From: Cranoglanis bouderius
Lineage: Eukaryota; Chordata; Actinopteri; Siluriformes; Cranoglanididae
Assembly (NCBI GenBank): GCA_023630585.1
Contig: CM042545.1
Location: forward strand, 27,501 to 91,500
Direction of reading: 5' to 3'
Length of the DNA: 64,000 nt
Below, in pieces: positions 34,693-48,600 of this stretch. Each line of letters opens with the position of its first letter. The first letter of the stretch is position 1. A program made the translations under genes and the position numbers. Under the pieces are notes generated by a model. That model searched no databases. It saw nothing but the letters and a program-made list of their open reading frames with translations, and was not told where the DNA came from.

Positions 34693-37600
34693 TCTTTCGA
34701 ATCCAGCTGTTTCGGCTCCAGGCATTTCGTGTGCTCTCTTTCGACTCCAGCTGTGTCGTACGCGCTGTTTCGACTCCAGCAGTTTCGTCCGCTCTATTTC
34801 GACTCAAGCCGTTTCGTGTTCGCTCTTTCGACTCCAGCTGTATCGTGTTCGCTCTTTCGACTCCAGCTGTATCGTGTTCGCTCTTTCGACTCCAGCTGTG
34901 TCGTGCGTGCTCTTTCGACTCCAACTGTTTCGTGTTCAGTCTTTCGACTCCAGCTGTTACGTGTGTTCTCTTTCGACTCCCGCTGTGTTGTGGTCGCTCT
35001 TTCGACTCCAGCTGTGTCTTGTTCGCTCTTTCAACTCCAGCCGTTTCGTGTTCGCTTTTTCGGCTCCAGCCTTTTCGTGTGCGCTCTTTCGACTCCAGCT
35101 GTTTCGTGTTCGCTCTTTCGACTCCAGCTGTGTCGTGCTCGCTCGTTCGACTCCAGCCGTTTCGTGTGTGCTCTTTCGACTCCAGCTGTGTCGTGTTCGC
35201 TCTTTCGACCCCAGCTGTTTCGTGTTCGCTCTTTCGACCCCAGCTGGGTCGTGCTCGCTCTTTCGAATCCAGCTGTTTCGGCTCCAGGCGTTTCGTGTGC
35301 TCTCTTTCGACTCCAGCTGTGTCGTACGCGCTGTTTCGACTCCAGCAGTTTCGTCCGCTCTCTTTCGACTCAAGCCGTTTCGTGTTCGCTCTTTCGACTC
35401 CAGCTGTATCGTGTTCGCTCTTTCGACACCAGCTGTATCGTGTTCGCTCTTTCGACTCCAGCTGTGTCGTGCGTGCTCTTTCGACTCCAACTGTTTCGTG
35501 TTCAGTCTTTCGACTCCAGCTGTTACGTGTGTGCTCTTTCGACTCCCGCTGTGTTGTGGTCGCTCTTTCGACTCCAGCTGTGTCTTGTTCGCTCTTTTGA
35601 CTCCAGCCGTTTCGTGTTCGCTTTTTCGATTCCAGCTGTGTCGTGCGCGCTCTTTCGACTCCATCTGTTTCGTGTTCTCTCTTTCGACTCCAGCTGTATC
35701 GTGTATGCTGTTTCGACTCTCCCTGTTCTGTGTTCCCTCTTTCGACTCCAGTCGTTTCTTGTGCGCTCTTTCGACTCCAGCCGTTTCGTGCGCTCACTTT
35801 CGACTCCATCTGTTTCGTGTGAGTTCTTTCAAGTTGCGCTGTTTCATGTTCGCTCTTTAGACTCCCGCTGTTTCGTGTGCGCCCTTTCGACTCCAGCTGT
35901 TTCGTGTGCGCTCATTCGGCTCCAGCCTTTTCGTGTGCGCTCTTTCGACTCCAGTTGTTTTGTGTTCGCTCTTTCGACTCCCGCTTTTTCGTGTGCGCCC
36001 TTTCGATTCCAGCAGTTTCCTGTTCGCTCTTTCGACTCCAGCTGTTTTGTGTGCGCTCTTTCGGTTCCAGCTGTTTCGTGTGCATTGTTTAGGCACCAGC
36101 TGTTTCGTTTTCGCTCTTTCGAGTCCAGTTGTGTCGTGTTCTGTCTTTTGACTCCAGCTGTGTCGTGTTCGATGTTTCGGCTCCAGCCTTTTCGTGTTCG
36201 CTCTTTCGACTCCAGCTGTGTCGTGTTCGCTCTTTCAACTCCTTCTATGTTTGACCCCATCTGTTTCGTGTTCGCTCTTTCGACCCCAGCTGTGTCGTGC
36301 GCTCTCTTTCGACTCCAGCCATTTCGTGTTCGCTCTTTCGGCTCCATCTGTTTCGTGTGCGCTCTTTCTACTCCTGAAGTTTCTTGTTCGCCTTTTCGAC
36401 TCCAGTTGTGTCGTGTTCGCTCTTTCGACTCCAGCTGTGTCGTGCGCGCTGTTTCGACTCCAGCAGTTTCGTGCGCTCTCTTTCGACTCCAGCTGTGTCG
36501 TGCGTGCTCTTTTGACTCCCGCTGTGTTGTGGTCGCTCTTTCGACTCCAGCCGTTTCGTGTTCGCTTTTTCGATTCCAGCTGTGTCGTGCGCGCTCTTTC
36601 GACTCCATCTGTTTCGTGTTCTCTCTTTCGACTCCAGCTGTATCGTGTATGCTGTTTCGACTCTCCCTGTTCTGTGTTCCCTCTTTCGACTCCAGTCGTT
36701 TCTTGTGCGCTCTTTCGACTCCAGCCGTTTCGTGCGCTGTCTTTCGACTCCAGCCGTTTCGTGCACTCTCTTTCGACTCCATCTGTTTCATGCTCGCTCG
36801 GTCGACTCCAGCTGTTTCGTGCGCTCTCTTTCGACTCCAGCCGTTTCGTGTTCGCTCTTTCGACTCCAGCCATTTCGTGTTCGCTCTTTCGACTCCAGCA
36901 GTTTCGTGTTCGCTCTTTCGACTTCCGCTGTTTCGTGTGCGCCCTTTCGATTCCAGCAGTTTCGTGTTCGCTCTTTCTGCTCCATCTGTTTCGTGTGCGC
37001 TCTTTCGGCTCCATCTGTTTCGTGTGCGCTCTTTATACTCCAGCAGTTTCTTGTTCGCCTTTTCGACTCCAGTTGTGTCGTGTTCGCTCTTTCGACTCCA
37101 GCTGTGTCGTGTTTGCCTTTTCGACTCCAGCAGTTTCGTGTTTGCTCTTTCGACTCCAGCTGTTACGTGTGTGCTCTTTCGACTCCCGCTGTGTTGTGGT
37201 CGCTCTATCGACTCCAGCTGTGTCTTGTTCGCTCTTTCGACTCCAGCCGTTTCGTGTTCGCTTTTTCGATTCCAGCTGTGTCGTGCGTGCTCTTTCGACT
37301 CCATCTGTTTCGTGTTCTCTCTTTCGACTCCAGCTGTATCGTGTATGCTGTTTCGACTCTCCCTGTTCTGTGTTCCCTCTTTCGACTCCAGTCGTTTCTT
37401 TTGCGCTCTTTTGACTCCAGCCTTTTCGTGCGCTCACTTTCGACTCCATCTGTTTCGTGTGAGTTCTTTCAACTCGCGCTGTTTCATGTTCGCTCTTTAG
37501 ACTCCCGCTGTTTCGTGTGCGCCCTTTCGACTCCAGCTGTTTCGTGTGCGCTCTTTCGGCTCCAGCCTTTTCGTGTGCGCTCTTTCGACTCCAGTTGTTT

Positions 37601-40600
37601 TGTGTTCGCTCTTTCGACTCCCGCTGTTTCGTGTGCGCCCTTTCGATTCCAGCAGTTTCCTGTTCGCTCTTTCGACTCCAGCTGTTTCGTGTGCGCTCTT
37701 TCGGTTCCAGCTGTTTCGTGTGCATTGTTTAGGCACCAGCTGTTTCGTTTTCGCTCTTTCGAGTCCAGTTGTGTCGTGTTCTCTCTTTCGACTCCAGCTG
37801 TTTCGTGTGCGCTCTTTCGACTCCAGCTGTTTTGTGTTCACTCTTTCGACTCCAGCTGTTTCGTGTGCGCTCTTTCGACTCCAGCTGTTTTGTGTTCACT
37901 CTTTCTACTCCAGCTGTTTTGTGTTTGCTCTTTCGACTCCGGCTGTTTCGTGTGCATTGTTTAGGCTCCAGCTGTTTCGTTTTCGCTCTTTCGAGTCCAG
38001 TTGTGTCGTGTTCTCTCTTTCGACTCCAGCTGTTTCGTGTGCGCTCTTTCGACTCCAGCTGTTTTGTGTTCACTCTTTCGACTCCAGCTGTTTCGTGTGC
38101 GCTCTTTCGACTCCAGCTGTTTTTTGTTCACTCTTTCGACTCCAGCTGTTTTGTGTTCACTCTTTCGACTGCAGCTCTGTCGTGTTTGCTGTTTCAACTC
38201 CCGCTGTTACGTGTTCCCTCTTTCGACTCCACTCGTTTCTTGTGCGCTCTTTCAACTCCAGTCCTTTCGTGTGCGCTCTTTCGACTCCATCTGTTTCGTG
38301 TTCGCTCTTTCGTCTCCAGCTGTTTCGTGTTCGCTCTTTCGACTCCAGCCGTTTCGTGCGCTCTTTTTCGACTCCACCCGTTTCGTGCGCTCTCTTTTAA
38401 TTCCATCTGTTTCGTATTCGCTCTTTCGAATCCAGCTGTTACGTGTGTGCTCTTTCGACTCCAGCTGTGTCGTGGTCGATCTTTCAACTCCAGCTGTGTC
38501 GTGTTCGCTCTTTCGACCCCCGCTGTGTCGTGTTCGCTCTTTCGACTTCCGCTGTTTCGTGTGCGCGCTTTCGATTCCAGCAGTTTCGTGTTCGCTCTTT
38601 CTGCTCCATCTGTTTCGTGTGCGCTCTTTCGGCTCCATCTGTTTCGTTTGCACTCTTTCAGTTCCAGCTGGTTCGTGTGCATTGTTTAAGATCCAGCTGT
38701 TTCGTTTTCACTTGTTCGAGTCCAGTTGTGTTGTGTTCTCTCTTTCGACTCCAGCTGTTTCGTGTTCGCTCTTTCGACTTCCGCTGTTTCGTGTGTGCCC
38801 TTTCGATTCCAGCAGTTTCGTGTTCGCTCTTTCGACTCCAGGTGTTTCGTGTGCGCTCTTTTGGCTCCATCTGTTTCGTGTGCGCTCTTTCTACTCCAGC
38901 AGTTACTTGTTCGCCTTTTCGACTCCAGCTGTATCGTGTTCGCTCTTTCGACTCCAGCTGTGTCGTGCGTGCTCTTTCGACTCCATCTGTTTCGTGTTCG
39001 CTCTTTCGACTCCAGCTGTTATGTGTGTGCTCTTTTGACTCCCGCTGTGTTATGGTCGCTCTTTCGACTCCAGCTGTGTCTTGTTCGCTCTTTCGACTCC
39101 AGCCGTTTCGTGTTCGCTTTTTCGATTCCAGCCGTGTCGTTTGCGCTCTTTCGACTCCATCTATTTTGTGTTCTCTCTTTCGACTCCAGCTGTATCGTGT
39201 ATGCTGTTTCGACTCTCCCTGTTCTGTGTTCCCTCTTTCGACTCAAGTCGTTTCTTGTGCGCTCTTTCGACTCCAGCCGTTTCGTGCGCTCTCTTTCGAC
39301 TCCATCTGTTTCATGCTCACTCTGTCGACTCCAGCTGTTTCGTGCGCTCTCTTTCGACTCCAGCCGTTTCGTGTTCGCTCTTTCGACTCCAGCCATTTCG
39401 TGTTCGCTCTTTCGACTCCAGCAGTTTCGTGTTCGCTCTTTCGACTTCCGCTGTTTCGTGTGCGCCCTTTCGATTCCAGCAGTTTCGTGTTCGCTCTTTC
39501 GACTCCAGCAGTTTCGTGTTCGCTCTTTCGACTTCCGCTGTTTCGTGTGCGCCCTTTCGATTCCAGCAGTTTCGTGTTCGCTCTTTCGACTCCAGCAGTT
39601 TCGTGTTCGCTCTTTCGACTTCCGCTGTTTCGTGTGCGCCCTTTCGATTCCAGCAGTTTCCTGTTCGCTCTTTCGACTCCAGCTGTTTCGTGTGCGCTCT
39701 TTCGGTTCCAGCTGTTTCGTGTGCATTGTTTAGGCTCTAGCTGTTTCGTTTTCGCTCTTTCGAGTCCAGTTCTGTCGTGTTCGCTCTTTCGACTCCAGCT
39801 GTTTCGTGTGCATTGTTTAGGCTCCAGCTGTTTCGTGTTCGCTCTTTCGACTCCAGTTGTTTCATGTTAGCTCTTTCGACTGCAGCTGTGTCGTGTTTGC
39901 TGTTTCAACTCCCGGTGTTTCGTGTTCCCTCTTTCGACTCCAGTCGTGTCTTGTGCGCTCTTTCAACTCCAGTCGTTTCGTGTGCGCTCTTTCGACTCCA
40001 TCTGTTTCGTGTTTGCTCTTTCGACTCCAGCAGTTTCGTGCGCTCTTTTTCGACTCCAGCCGTTTCGTGCGCTCTCTTTTAACTCCATCTGTTTCGTATT
40101 CGCTCTTTCGACTCCAGCTGTGTCTTGTTCGCTCTTTCGACTCCAGCCGTGTCGTCCGCGCTGTTTCGACTCCAGCAGTTTCGTGCGCTCTCTTTCGACT
40201 CCAGCCTTTCCGTGTTCGCTCTTTCGACTCCTTCTATTTTGTGTGGGTTGGTTCGTCTTGTTCGATCTTTTTGGTCGAGCCGTTTCGTGCGATCTCTTTC
40301 GAGTCCATCTGTTTCGTGCTCGCTCTTTCGACTCCAGCCGTTTCGGCTCCAGGCGTTTCGTGTGCTCTCTTTCGACTCCAGCCGTTTCGTGTGAGTTCTT
40401 TCGACTTCCGCCGTGTCGTGTTCGCTCTTTCAACTCCAGCTGTTTCGTGTGCGCTCTTTCGGTTCCAGCTGTTTCGTGTGCATTGTTTAGGCTCCAGCTG
40501 TTTCGTTTTCGCTCTTTCGAGTCCAGTTGTGTCGTGTTCTCTCTTTCGACTCCAGCCGTTTTGTGCACTCTCTTTCGACTCCGTCTTTTTCGTGTTCGCT

Positions 40601-40860
40601 CTTTCGACTGCAGCTGTGTCGTGTTTGCTGTTTCAACTCCCGCTGTTTCGTGTTCCCTCTTTCGACTCCAGTCGTGTCTTGTGCGCTCTTTCAACTCCAG
40701 TCGTTTCGTGTGCGCTCTTTCGACTCCATCTGTTTCGTGTTTGCTCTTTCGTCTCCAGCTGTTTCGTGTTCGCTCTTTCGACTCCAGCAGTTTCGTGCGC
40801 TCTTTTTCGACTACAGCCATTTCGTGCGCTCTCTTTTAACTCCATCTGTTTCGTATTCGC
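34693..40860 (+). repeat. Satellite subfamily I, second block
   Basis: Carries subfamily I markers GCATTGTTTAGG(C/A) (36,085; 37,725; 37,955; 39,720; 40,480) and GGCTCCAGGCGTTTCG (35,283; 40,350), with a clean 29-bp register unlike the first block. The transition to subfamily II near 40,860-40,900 has no foreign sequence. Confidence 0.75.
39415..39675 (+). repeat. Triplicated 87-bp (three-unit) segment
   Basis: GCAGTTTCGTGTTCGCTC followed by TTTCGACTTCCGCTG recurs at 39,421, 39,508 and 39,595, spaced 87 bp. These are three adjacent near-identical copies of a three-unit block, evidence of recent local slippage or unequal exchange. Confidence 0.9.
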
Positions 40861-43800
40861 TCTTTCGACTCCAGCTGTGTCTTGTTCGCTCTTTCGACTC
40901 CCGCTGTGTCGTGTTCCCTCTTTCGACTCCCGTTGTGTCGTGTTCGCTCTTTCGACGCCAACTGTGTCGTGTTCCCTCTTTCGACTCCAGTCGTTTCTTG
41001 TTCGCTCTTTCGTCTCAAGCTGTTTCGTGTTCGCTATTTCGACTCCAGCAGTTTCGTGTTCGCTGTTTCGACTCCAGCAGTTTCGTGTTCGCTCTTTCGA
41101 TGACCGCTGATTCGTGTTCGCTCTTTCGACTCCAGCTGTGTCATGCATGCTGTTTCGACTCCAGTTGTGTTGTGTAAGCTCTTTCGACTCCAGCCGTTTC
41201 GTGCGCTCTCTTTCGACTCCAGCCGTTTCGTGTTCGCTCTTTCGACTCCAGCCGTTTCGTGCGCTCTCTTTCGACTCCAGCCGTTTCTTGCGCTCTCTTT
41301 CGACTCCAGCCGTTTCGTGCGCTCTCTTTCGACTCCCGCCATTTCGTGTTCGCTCTTTCGACTCCCGTTGTGTCATGTTCGCTCTTTCGACTCCAGCTGT
41401 GTCGTGTTCCCTCTTTCGACTCCAGCTGTGTCGTGTTCCCTCTTTCGACTCCAGTCGTTTCTTGTGTGCTCTTTCGACTACAGCCGTTTCGTGCGCTCTC
41501 TTTCGACTCCATCTGTTTCGTGGTCGCTCTTTTGACTCCCGCTTGTTCATGTTCGCTATTTCGACTCCTGCAGTTTCGTGTTCGCTATTTCGACTCCAGC
41601 TGTTTCGTGTTCGCTTTTTCGACTCCAGCTGTGTCGTGCGCGCTGTGTCAACTTCAGCAGTTGCGAGCGCTCTCTTACGACTTCAACTGTTTCGTGCGCT
41701 CTCTTTCGACTCCAGCCGTTTCGTGCGCTCTCTTTCGACTCCATCTGTTTCGTGTTCGCTCTTTCGACTCCATCTGTCACGTGTGTGCTCTGTAGACTCC
41801 AGCTGTGCCATGTTCGCTCTTTCGACTCCAGCTGTTTCGTGTTCGCTATTTCGACTCCAGCTGTTTCGTGTTCGCTCTTTCGACTCCAGCTGTGTCGTGT
41901 TCGCTCTTTCGACTCCAGCTGTTTCGTCTTCGGTCTTTCGACTCCAGCTGTTTTGTCTTCGCTCTTTCAAGTCCCGCTGTGTCGTTTTCGCTCTTTCGAC
42001 TCCCGATGGTTCGTGTGCACCCTTTCGACTCCGTCTTTTTCGTGTTCGCTCTTTCGACTCCAGCTGTGTCATGCATGCTGTTTCGACTCCAGTTGTGTCG
42101 TGTAAGCTCTTTCGACTCCAGCCGTTTCATGCGCTCTCTTTCGACTCCAGCCGTTTCGTACGCGCCATTTCGTGTTCGCTCTTTCGACTCCCGTTGTGTC
42201 ATGTTCGCTCTTTCGACTCCAGCTGTGTCGTGTTCCCTCTTTCGACTCCAGCTGTGTCGTGTTCCCTCTTTCGACTCCAGTCGTTTCTTGTGTGCTCTTT
42301 CGACTACAGCCGTTTCGTGCGCTCTCTTTCGACTCCAGCCGTTTCGTGTTCGCTCTTTCGACTCCAGCCTTTTCGTGCGCTCTCTTTCGACTCCAGCCGT
42401 TTCTTGCGCTCTCTTTCGACTCCAGCCGTTTCGTGCGCTCTCTTTCGACTCCCGCCATTTCGTGTTCGCTCTTTCGACTCCCGTTGTGTCATGTTCGCTC
42501 TTTCAACTCCAGCTGTGTAGTGTTCCCTCTTTCGACTCCAGCTGTGTCGTGTTCCCTCTTTCGACTCCAGTCGTTTCTTGTGTGCTGTTTCGACTACAGC
42601 CGTTTCGTGCGCTCTCTTTCGACTCCATCTCTTTCGTGGTCGCTCTTTCGACTCCAGCTGTGTCATGCATGCTGTTTCGACTCCAGTTGTGTCGTGTAAG
42701 CTCTTTCGACTCCAGCCGTTTCGTGCGCTCTCTTTCGACTCCAGCCGTTTCGTGTTCGCTCTTTCGACTCCAGCCGTTTCGTGCGCTCTCTTTCGACTCC
42801 AGCCGTTTCTTGCATTCTCTTTCAACTCCAGCCGTTTCGTGCGCTCTCTTTCGACTCCCGCCATTTCGTGTTCGCGCTTTCGACTCCCGTTGTGTCATGT
42901 TCGCTCTTTCAACTCCAGCTGTGTCGTGTTCCCTCTTTCGACTCCAGTCGTTTCTTGTGTGCTCTTTCGACTACAGCCGTTTCGTGCGCTCTCTTTCGAC
43001 TCCAGCAGTTTCGTGTTCGCTCTTTCGACTCCAGCAGTTTCGTGTTCGCTCTTTCGATGACCGCTGATTCGTGTTCGCTCTTTCGACTCCAGCTGTGTCA
43101 TGCATGCTGTTTCGACTCCAGTTGTGTTGTGTAAGCTCTTTCGACTCCAGCCGTTTCGTGCGCTCTCTTTCGACTCCAGCCGTTTCGTGTTCGCTCTTTC
43201 GACTCCAGCCTTTTCGTGCGCTCTCTTTCGACTCCAGCCGTTTCTTGCGCTCTCTTTCGACTCCAGCCGTTTCGTGCGCTCTCTTTCGACTCCCGCCATT
43301 TCGTGTTCGCTCTTTCGACTCCCGTTGTGTCATGTTCGCTCTTTCGACTCCAGCTGTGTCGTGTTCCCTCTTTCGACTCCAGCTGTGTCGTGTTCCCTCT
43401 TTCGACTCCAGTCGTTTCTTGTGTGCTCTTTCGACTACAGCCGTTTCGTGCGCTCTTTTTCGACTCCATCTGTTTCGTGGTCGCTCTTTCGACTCCCGCT
43501 TGTTCCTGTTCGCTATTTCGACTCCTGCTGTTTCGTGTTCGCTATTTCGACTCCAGCTGTTTCGTGTTCGCTTTTTCGACTCCAGCTGTGTCGTGCGCGC
43601 TGTGTCAACTTCAGCAGTTGCGAGCGCTCTCTTACGACTTCAACTGTTTCGTGCGCTCTCTTTCGACTCCAGCCGTTTCGTGCGCTCTCTTTCGACTCCA
43701 GCTGTTTCGTGTTCGCTATTTCGACTCCAGCTGTTTCGTGTTCGCTCTTTCGACTCCAGCTGTGTCGTGTTCGCTCTTTCGACTCCAGCTGTTTCGTCTT

Positions 43801-45651
43801 CGGTCTTTCGACTCCAGCTGTTTCGTCTTTGCTCTTTCAAGTCCCGCTGTGTCGTTTTCGCTCTTTCGACTCCCGATGGTTCGTGTGCACCCTTTCGACT
43901 CCGTCTTTTTCGTGTTCGCTCTTTCGACTCCAGCTGTGTCATGCATGCTGTTTCGACTCCAGTTGTGTCGTGTAAGCTCTTTCGACTCCAGCCGTTTCGT
44001 GCGCTCTCTTTCGACTCCAGCCGTTTCGTGTTCGCTCTTTCGACTCCAGCCGTTTCGTGCGCTCTCTTTCGACTCCAGCCGTTTCTTGCATTCTCTTTCA
44101 ACTCCAGCCGTTTCGTGCGCTCTCTTTCGACTCCCGCCATTTCGTGTTCCCTCTTTCGACTCCCGTTGTGTCATGTTCGCTCTTTCGACTCCAGCTGTGT
44201 CGTGTTCCCTCTTTCGACTCCAGTCGTTTCTTGTGTGCTCTTTCGACTACAGCCGTTTCGTGCGCTCTCTTTCGACTCCAGCAGTTTCGTGTTCGCTCTT
44301 TCGACTCCAGCAGTTTCGTGTTCGCTCTTTCGATGACCGCTGATTCGTGTTCGCTCTTTCGACTCCAGCTGTGTCATGCATGCTGTTTCGACTCCAGTTG
44401 TGTTGTGTAAGCTCTTTCGACTCCAGCCGTTTCGTGCGCTCTCTTTCGACTCCAGCCGTTTCGTGTTCGCTCTTTCGACTCCAGCCTTTTCGTGCGCTCT
44501 CTTTCGACTCCAGCCGTTTCTTGCGCTCTCTTTCGACTCCAGCCGTTTCGTGCGCTCTCTTTCGACTCCCGCCATTTCGTGTTCGCTCTTTCGACTCCCG
44601 TTGTGTCATGTTCGCTCTTTCGACTCCAGCTGTGTCGTGTTCCCTCTTTCGACTCCAGCTGTGTCGTGTTCCCTCTTTCGACTCCAGTCGTTTCTTGTGT
44701 GCTCTTTCGACTACAGCCGTTTCGTGCGCTCTCTTTCGACTCCATCTGTTTCGTGGTCGCTCTTTCGACTCCCGCTTGTTCCTGTTCGCTATTTCGACTC
44801 CTGCTGTTTCGTGTTCGCTATTTCGACTCCAGCTGTTTCGTGTTCGCTTTTTCGACTCCAGCTGTGTCGTGCGCGCTGTGTCAACTTCAGCAGTTGCGAG
44901 CGCTCTCTTACGACTTCAACTGTTTCGTGCGCTCTCTTTCGACTCCAGCCGTTTCGTGCGCTCTCTTTCGACTCCAGCTGTTTCGTGTTCGCTATTTCGA
45001 CTCCAGCTGTTTCGTGTTCGCTCTTTCGACTCCAGCTGTGTCGTGTTCGCTCTTTCGACTCCAGCTGTTTCGTCTTCGGTCTTTCGACTCCAGCTGTTTC
45101 GTCTTTGCTCTTTCAAGTCCCGCTGTGTCGTTTTCGCTCTTTCGACTCCCGATGGTTCGTGTGCACCCTTTCGACTCCGTCTTTTTCGTGTTCGCTCTTT
45201 CGACTCCAGCTGTGTCATGCATGCTGTTTCGAGTCCAGTTGTGTCGTGTAAGCTCTTTCGACTCCAGCCGTTTCGTGCGCTCTCTTTCGACTCCAGCCGT
45301 TTCGTGTTCGCTCTTTCGACTCCAGCCGTTTCGTGCGCTCTCTTTCGACTCCAGCCGTTTCTTGCATTCTCTTTCAACTCCAGCCGTTTCGTGCATTCTC
45401 TTTCAACTCCAGCCGTTTCGTGCGCTCTCTTTCGACTCCCGCCATTTCGTGTTCCCTCTTTCGACTCCCGTTGTGTCATGTTCGCTCTTTCGACTCCAGC
45501 TGTGTCGTGTTCCCTCTTTCGACTCCAGTCGTTTCTTGTGTGCTCTTTCGACTACAGCCGTTTCGTGCGCTCTCTTTCGACTCCAGCAGTTTCGTGTTCG
45601 CTCTTTCGACTCCAGCAGTTTCGTGTTCGCTCTTTCGATGACCGCTGATTC

Positions 45652-48600
45652 GTGTTCGCTCTTTCGACTCCAGCTGTGTCATGCATGCTGTTTCGACTCC
45701 AGTTGTGTTGTGTAAGCTCTTTCGACTCCAGCCGTTTCGTGCGCTCTCTTTCGACTCCAGCCGTTTCGTGTTCGCTCTTTCGACTCCAGCCTTTTCGTGC
45801 GCTCTCTTTCGACTCCAGCCGTTTCTTGCGCTATCTTTCGACTCCAGCCGTTTCGTGCGCTCTCTTTCGACTCCCGCCATTTCGTGTTCGCTCTTTCGAC
45901 TCCCGTTGTGTCATGTTCGCTCTTTCGACTCCAGCTGTGTCGTGTTCCCTCTTTCGACTCCAGCTGTGTCGTGTTCCCTCTTTCGACTCCAGTCGTTTCT
46001 TGTGTGCTCTTTCGACTACAGCCGTTTCGTGCGCTCTCTTTCGACTCCATCTGTTTCGTGGTCGCTCTTTCGACTCCCGCTTGTTCATGTTCGCTATTTC
46101 GACTCCTGCTGTTTCGTGTTCGCTATTTCGACTCCAGCTGTTTCGTGTTCGCTTTTTCGACTCCAGCTGTGTCGTGCGCGCTGTGTCAACTTCAGCAGTT
46201 GCGAGCGCTCTCTTACGACTTCAACTGTTTCGTGCGCTCTCTTTCGACTCCAGCCGTTTCGTGCGCTCTCTTTCGACTCCAGCCGTTTCGTGCGCTCTCT
46301 TTCGACTCCAGCTGTTTCGTGTTCGCTATTTCGACTCCAGCTGTTTCGTGTTCGCTCTTTCGACTCCAGCTGTGTCGTGTTCGCTCTTTCGACTCCAGCT
46401 GTTTCGTCTTCGGTCTTTCGACTCCAGCTGTTTCGTCTTCGCTCTTTCAAGTCCCGCTGTGTCGTTTTCGCTCTTTCGACTCCCGATGGTTCGTGTGCAC
46501 CCTTTCGACTCCGTCTTTTTCGTGTTCGCTCTTTCGACTCCAGCTGTGTCATGCATGCTGTTTCGACTCCAGTTGTGTCGTGTAAGCTCTTTCGACTCCA
46601 GCCGTTTCGTGCGCTCTCTTTCGACTCCAGCCGTTTCGTGTTCGCTCTTTCGACTCCAGCCGTTTCGTGCGCTCTCTTTCGACTCCAGCCGTTTCTTGCA
46701 TTCTCTTTCAACTCCAGCCGTTTCGTGCGCTCTCTTTCGACTCCCGCCATTTCGTGTTCGCTCTTTCGACTCCCGTTGTGTCATGTTCGCTCTTTCGACT
46801 CCAGCTGTGTCGTGTTCCCTCTTTCGACTCCAGTCGTTTCTTGTGTGCTCTTTCGACTACAGCCGTTTCGTGCGCTCTCTTTCTACTCCAGCAGTTTCGT
46901 GTTCGCTCTTTCGACTCCAGCAGTTTCGTGTTCGCTCTTTCGATGACCGCTGATTCGTGTTCGCTCTATCGACTCCAGCTGTGTCATGCATGCTGTTTCG
47001 ACTCCAGTTGTGTTGTGTAAGCTCTTTCGACTCCAGCCGTTTCGTGCGCTCTCTTTCGACTCCAGCCGTTTCGTGTTCGCTCTTTCGACTCCAGCCGTTT
47101 CGTGCGCTCTCTTTCGACTCCAGCCGTTTCTTGCGCTCTCTTTCGACTCCAGCCGTTTCGTGCGCTCTCTTTCGACTCCCGCCATTTCGTGTTCGCTCTT
47201 TCGACTCCCGTTGTGTCATGTTCGCTCTTTCGACTCCAGCTGTGTCGTGTTCCCTCTTTCGACTCCAGCTGTGTCGTGTTCCCTCTTTCGACTCCAGTCG
47301 TTTCTTGTGTGCTCTTTCGACTACAGCCGTTTCGTGCGCTCTCTTTCGACTCCATCTGTTTCGTGGTCGCTCTTTCGACTCCCGCTTGTTCATGTTCGCT
47401 ATTTCGACTCCTGCTGTTTCGTGTTCGCTATTTCGACTCCAGCTGTTTCGTGTTCGCTTTTTCGACTCCAGCTGTGTCGTGCGCGCTGTGTCAACTTCAG
47501 CAGTTGCGAGCGCTCTCTTACGACTTCAACTGTTTCGTGCGCTCTCTTTCGACTCCAGCCGTTTCGTGCGCTCTCTTTCGACTCCATCTGTTTCGTGTTC
47601 GCTCTTTCGACTCCATCTGTCACGTGTGTGCTCTGTAGACTCCAGCTGTGCCATGTTCGCTCTTTCGACTCCAGCTGTTTCGTGTTCGCTATTTCGACTC
47701 CAGCTGTTTCGTGTTCGCTCTTTCGACTCCAGCTGTGTCGTGTTCGCTCTTTCGACTCCAGCTGTTTCGTCTTCGGTCTTTCGACTCCAGCTGTTTCGTC
47801 TTCGCTCTTTCAAGTCCCGCTGTGTCGTTTTCGCTCTTTCGACTCCCGATGGTTCGTGTGCACCCTTTCGACTCCGTCTTTTTCGTGTTCGCTCTTTCGA
47901 CTCCAGCTGTGTCATGCATGCTGTTTCGACTCCAGTTGTGTCGTGTAAGCTCTTTCGACTCCAGCCGTTTCATGCGCTCTCTTTCGACTCCAGCCGTTTC
48001 GTGCGCGCCATTTCGTGTTCGCTCTTTCGACTCCCGTTGTGTCATGTTCGCTCTTTCGACTCCAGCTGTGTCGTGTTCCCTCTTTCGACTCCAGCTGTGT
48101 CGTGTTCCCTCTTTCGACTCCAGTCGTTTCTTGTGTGCTCTTTCGACTACAGCCGTTTCGTGCGCTCTCTTTTGACTCCATCTGTTTCGTGGTCGCTCTT
48201 TTGACTCCAGCTTGTTCATGTTCGCTATTTCGACTCCTGCAGTTTCGTGTTCGCTATTTCGACTCCAGCTGTTTCGTGTTCGCTTTTTCGACTCCAGCTG
48301 TGTCGTGCGCGCTGTGTCAACTTCAGCAGTTGCGTGCGCTCTCTTTCGACTCCCGCCATTTCGTGTTCGCTCTTTCGACTCCCGTTGTGTCATGTTCGCT
48401 CTTTCGACTCCAGCTGTGTCGTGTTCCCTCTTTCGACTCCAGCTGTGTCGTGTTCCCTCTTTCGACTCCAGTCGTTTCTTGTGTGCTCTTTCGACTACAG
48501 CCGTTTCGTGAGCTCTCTTTCGACTCCATCTGTGTCGTCTTCGCTCTTTCGACTCCAGCTGTTTCTTGCGCTCTCTTTCGACTCCAGCCGTTTCGTGCGC

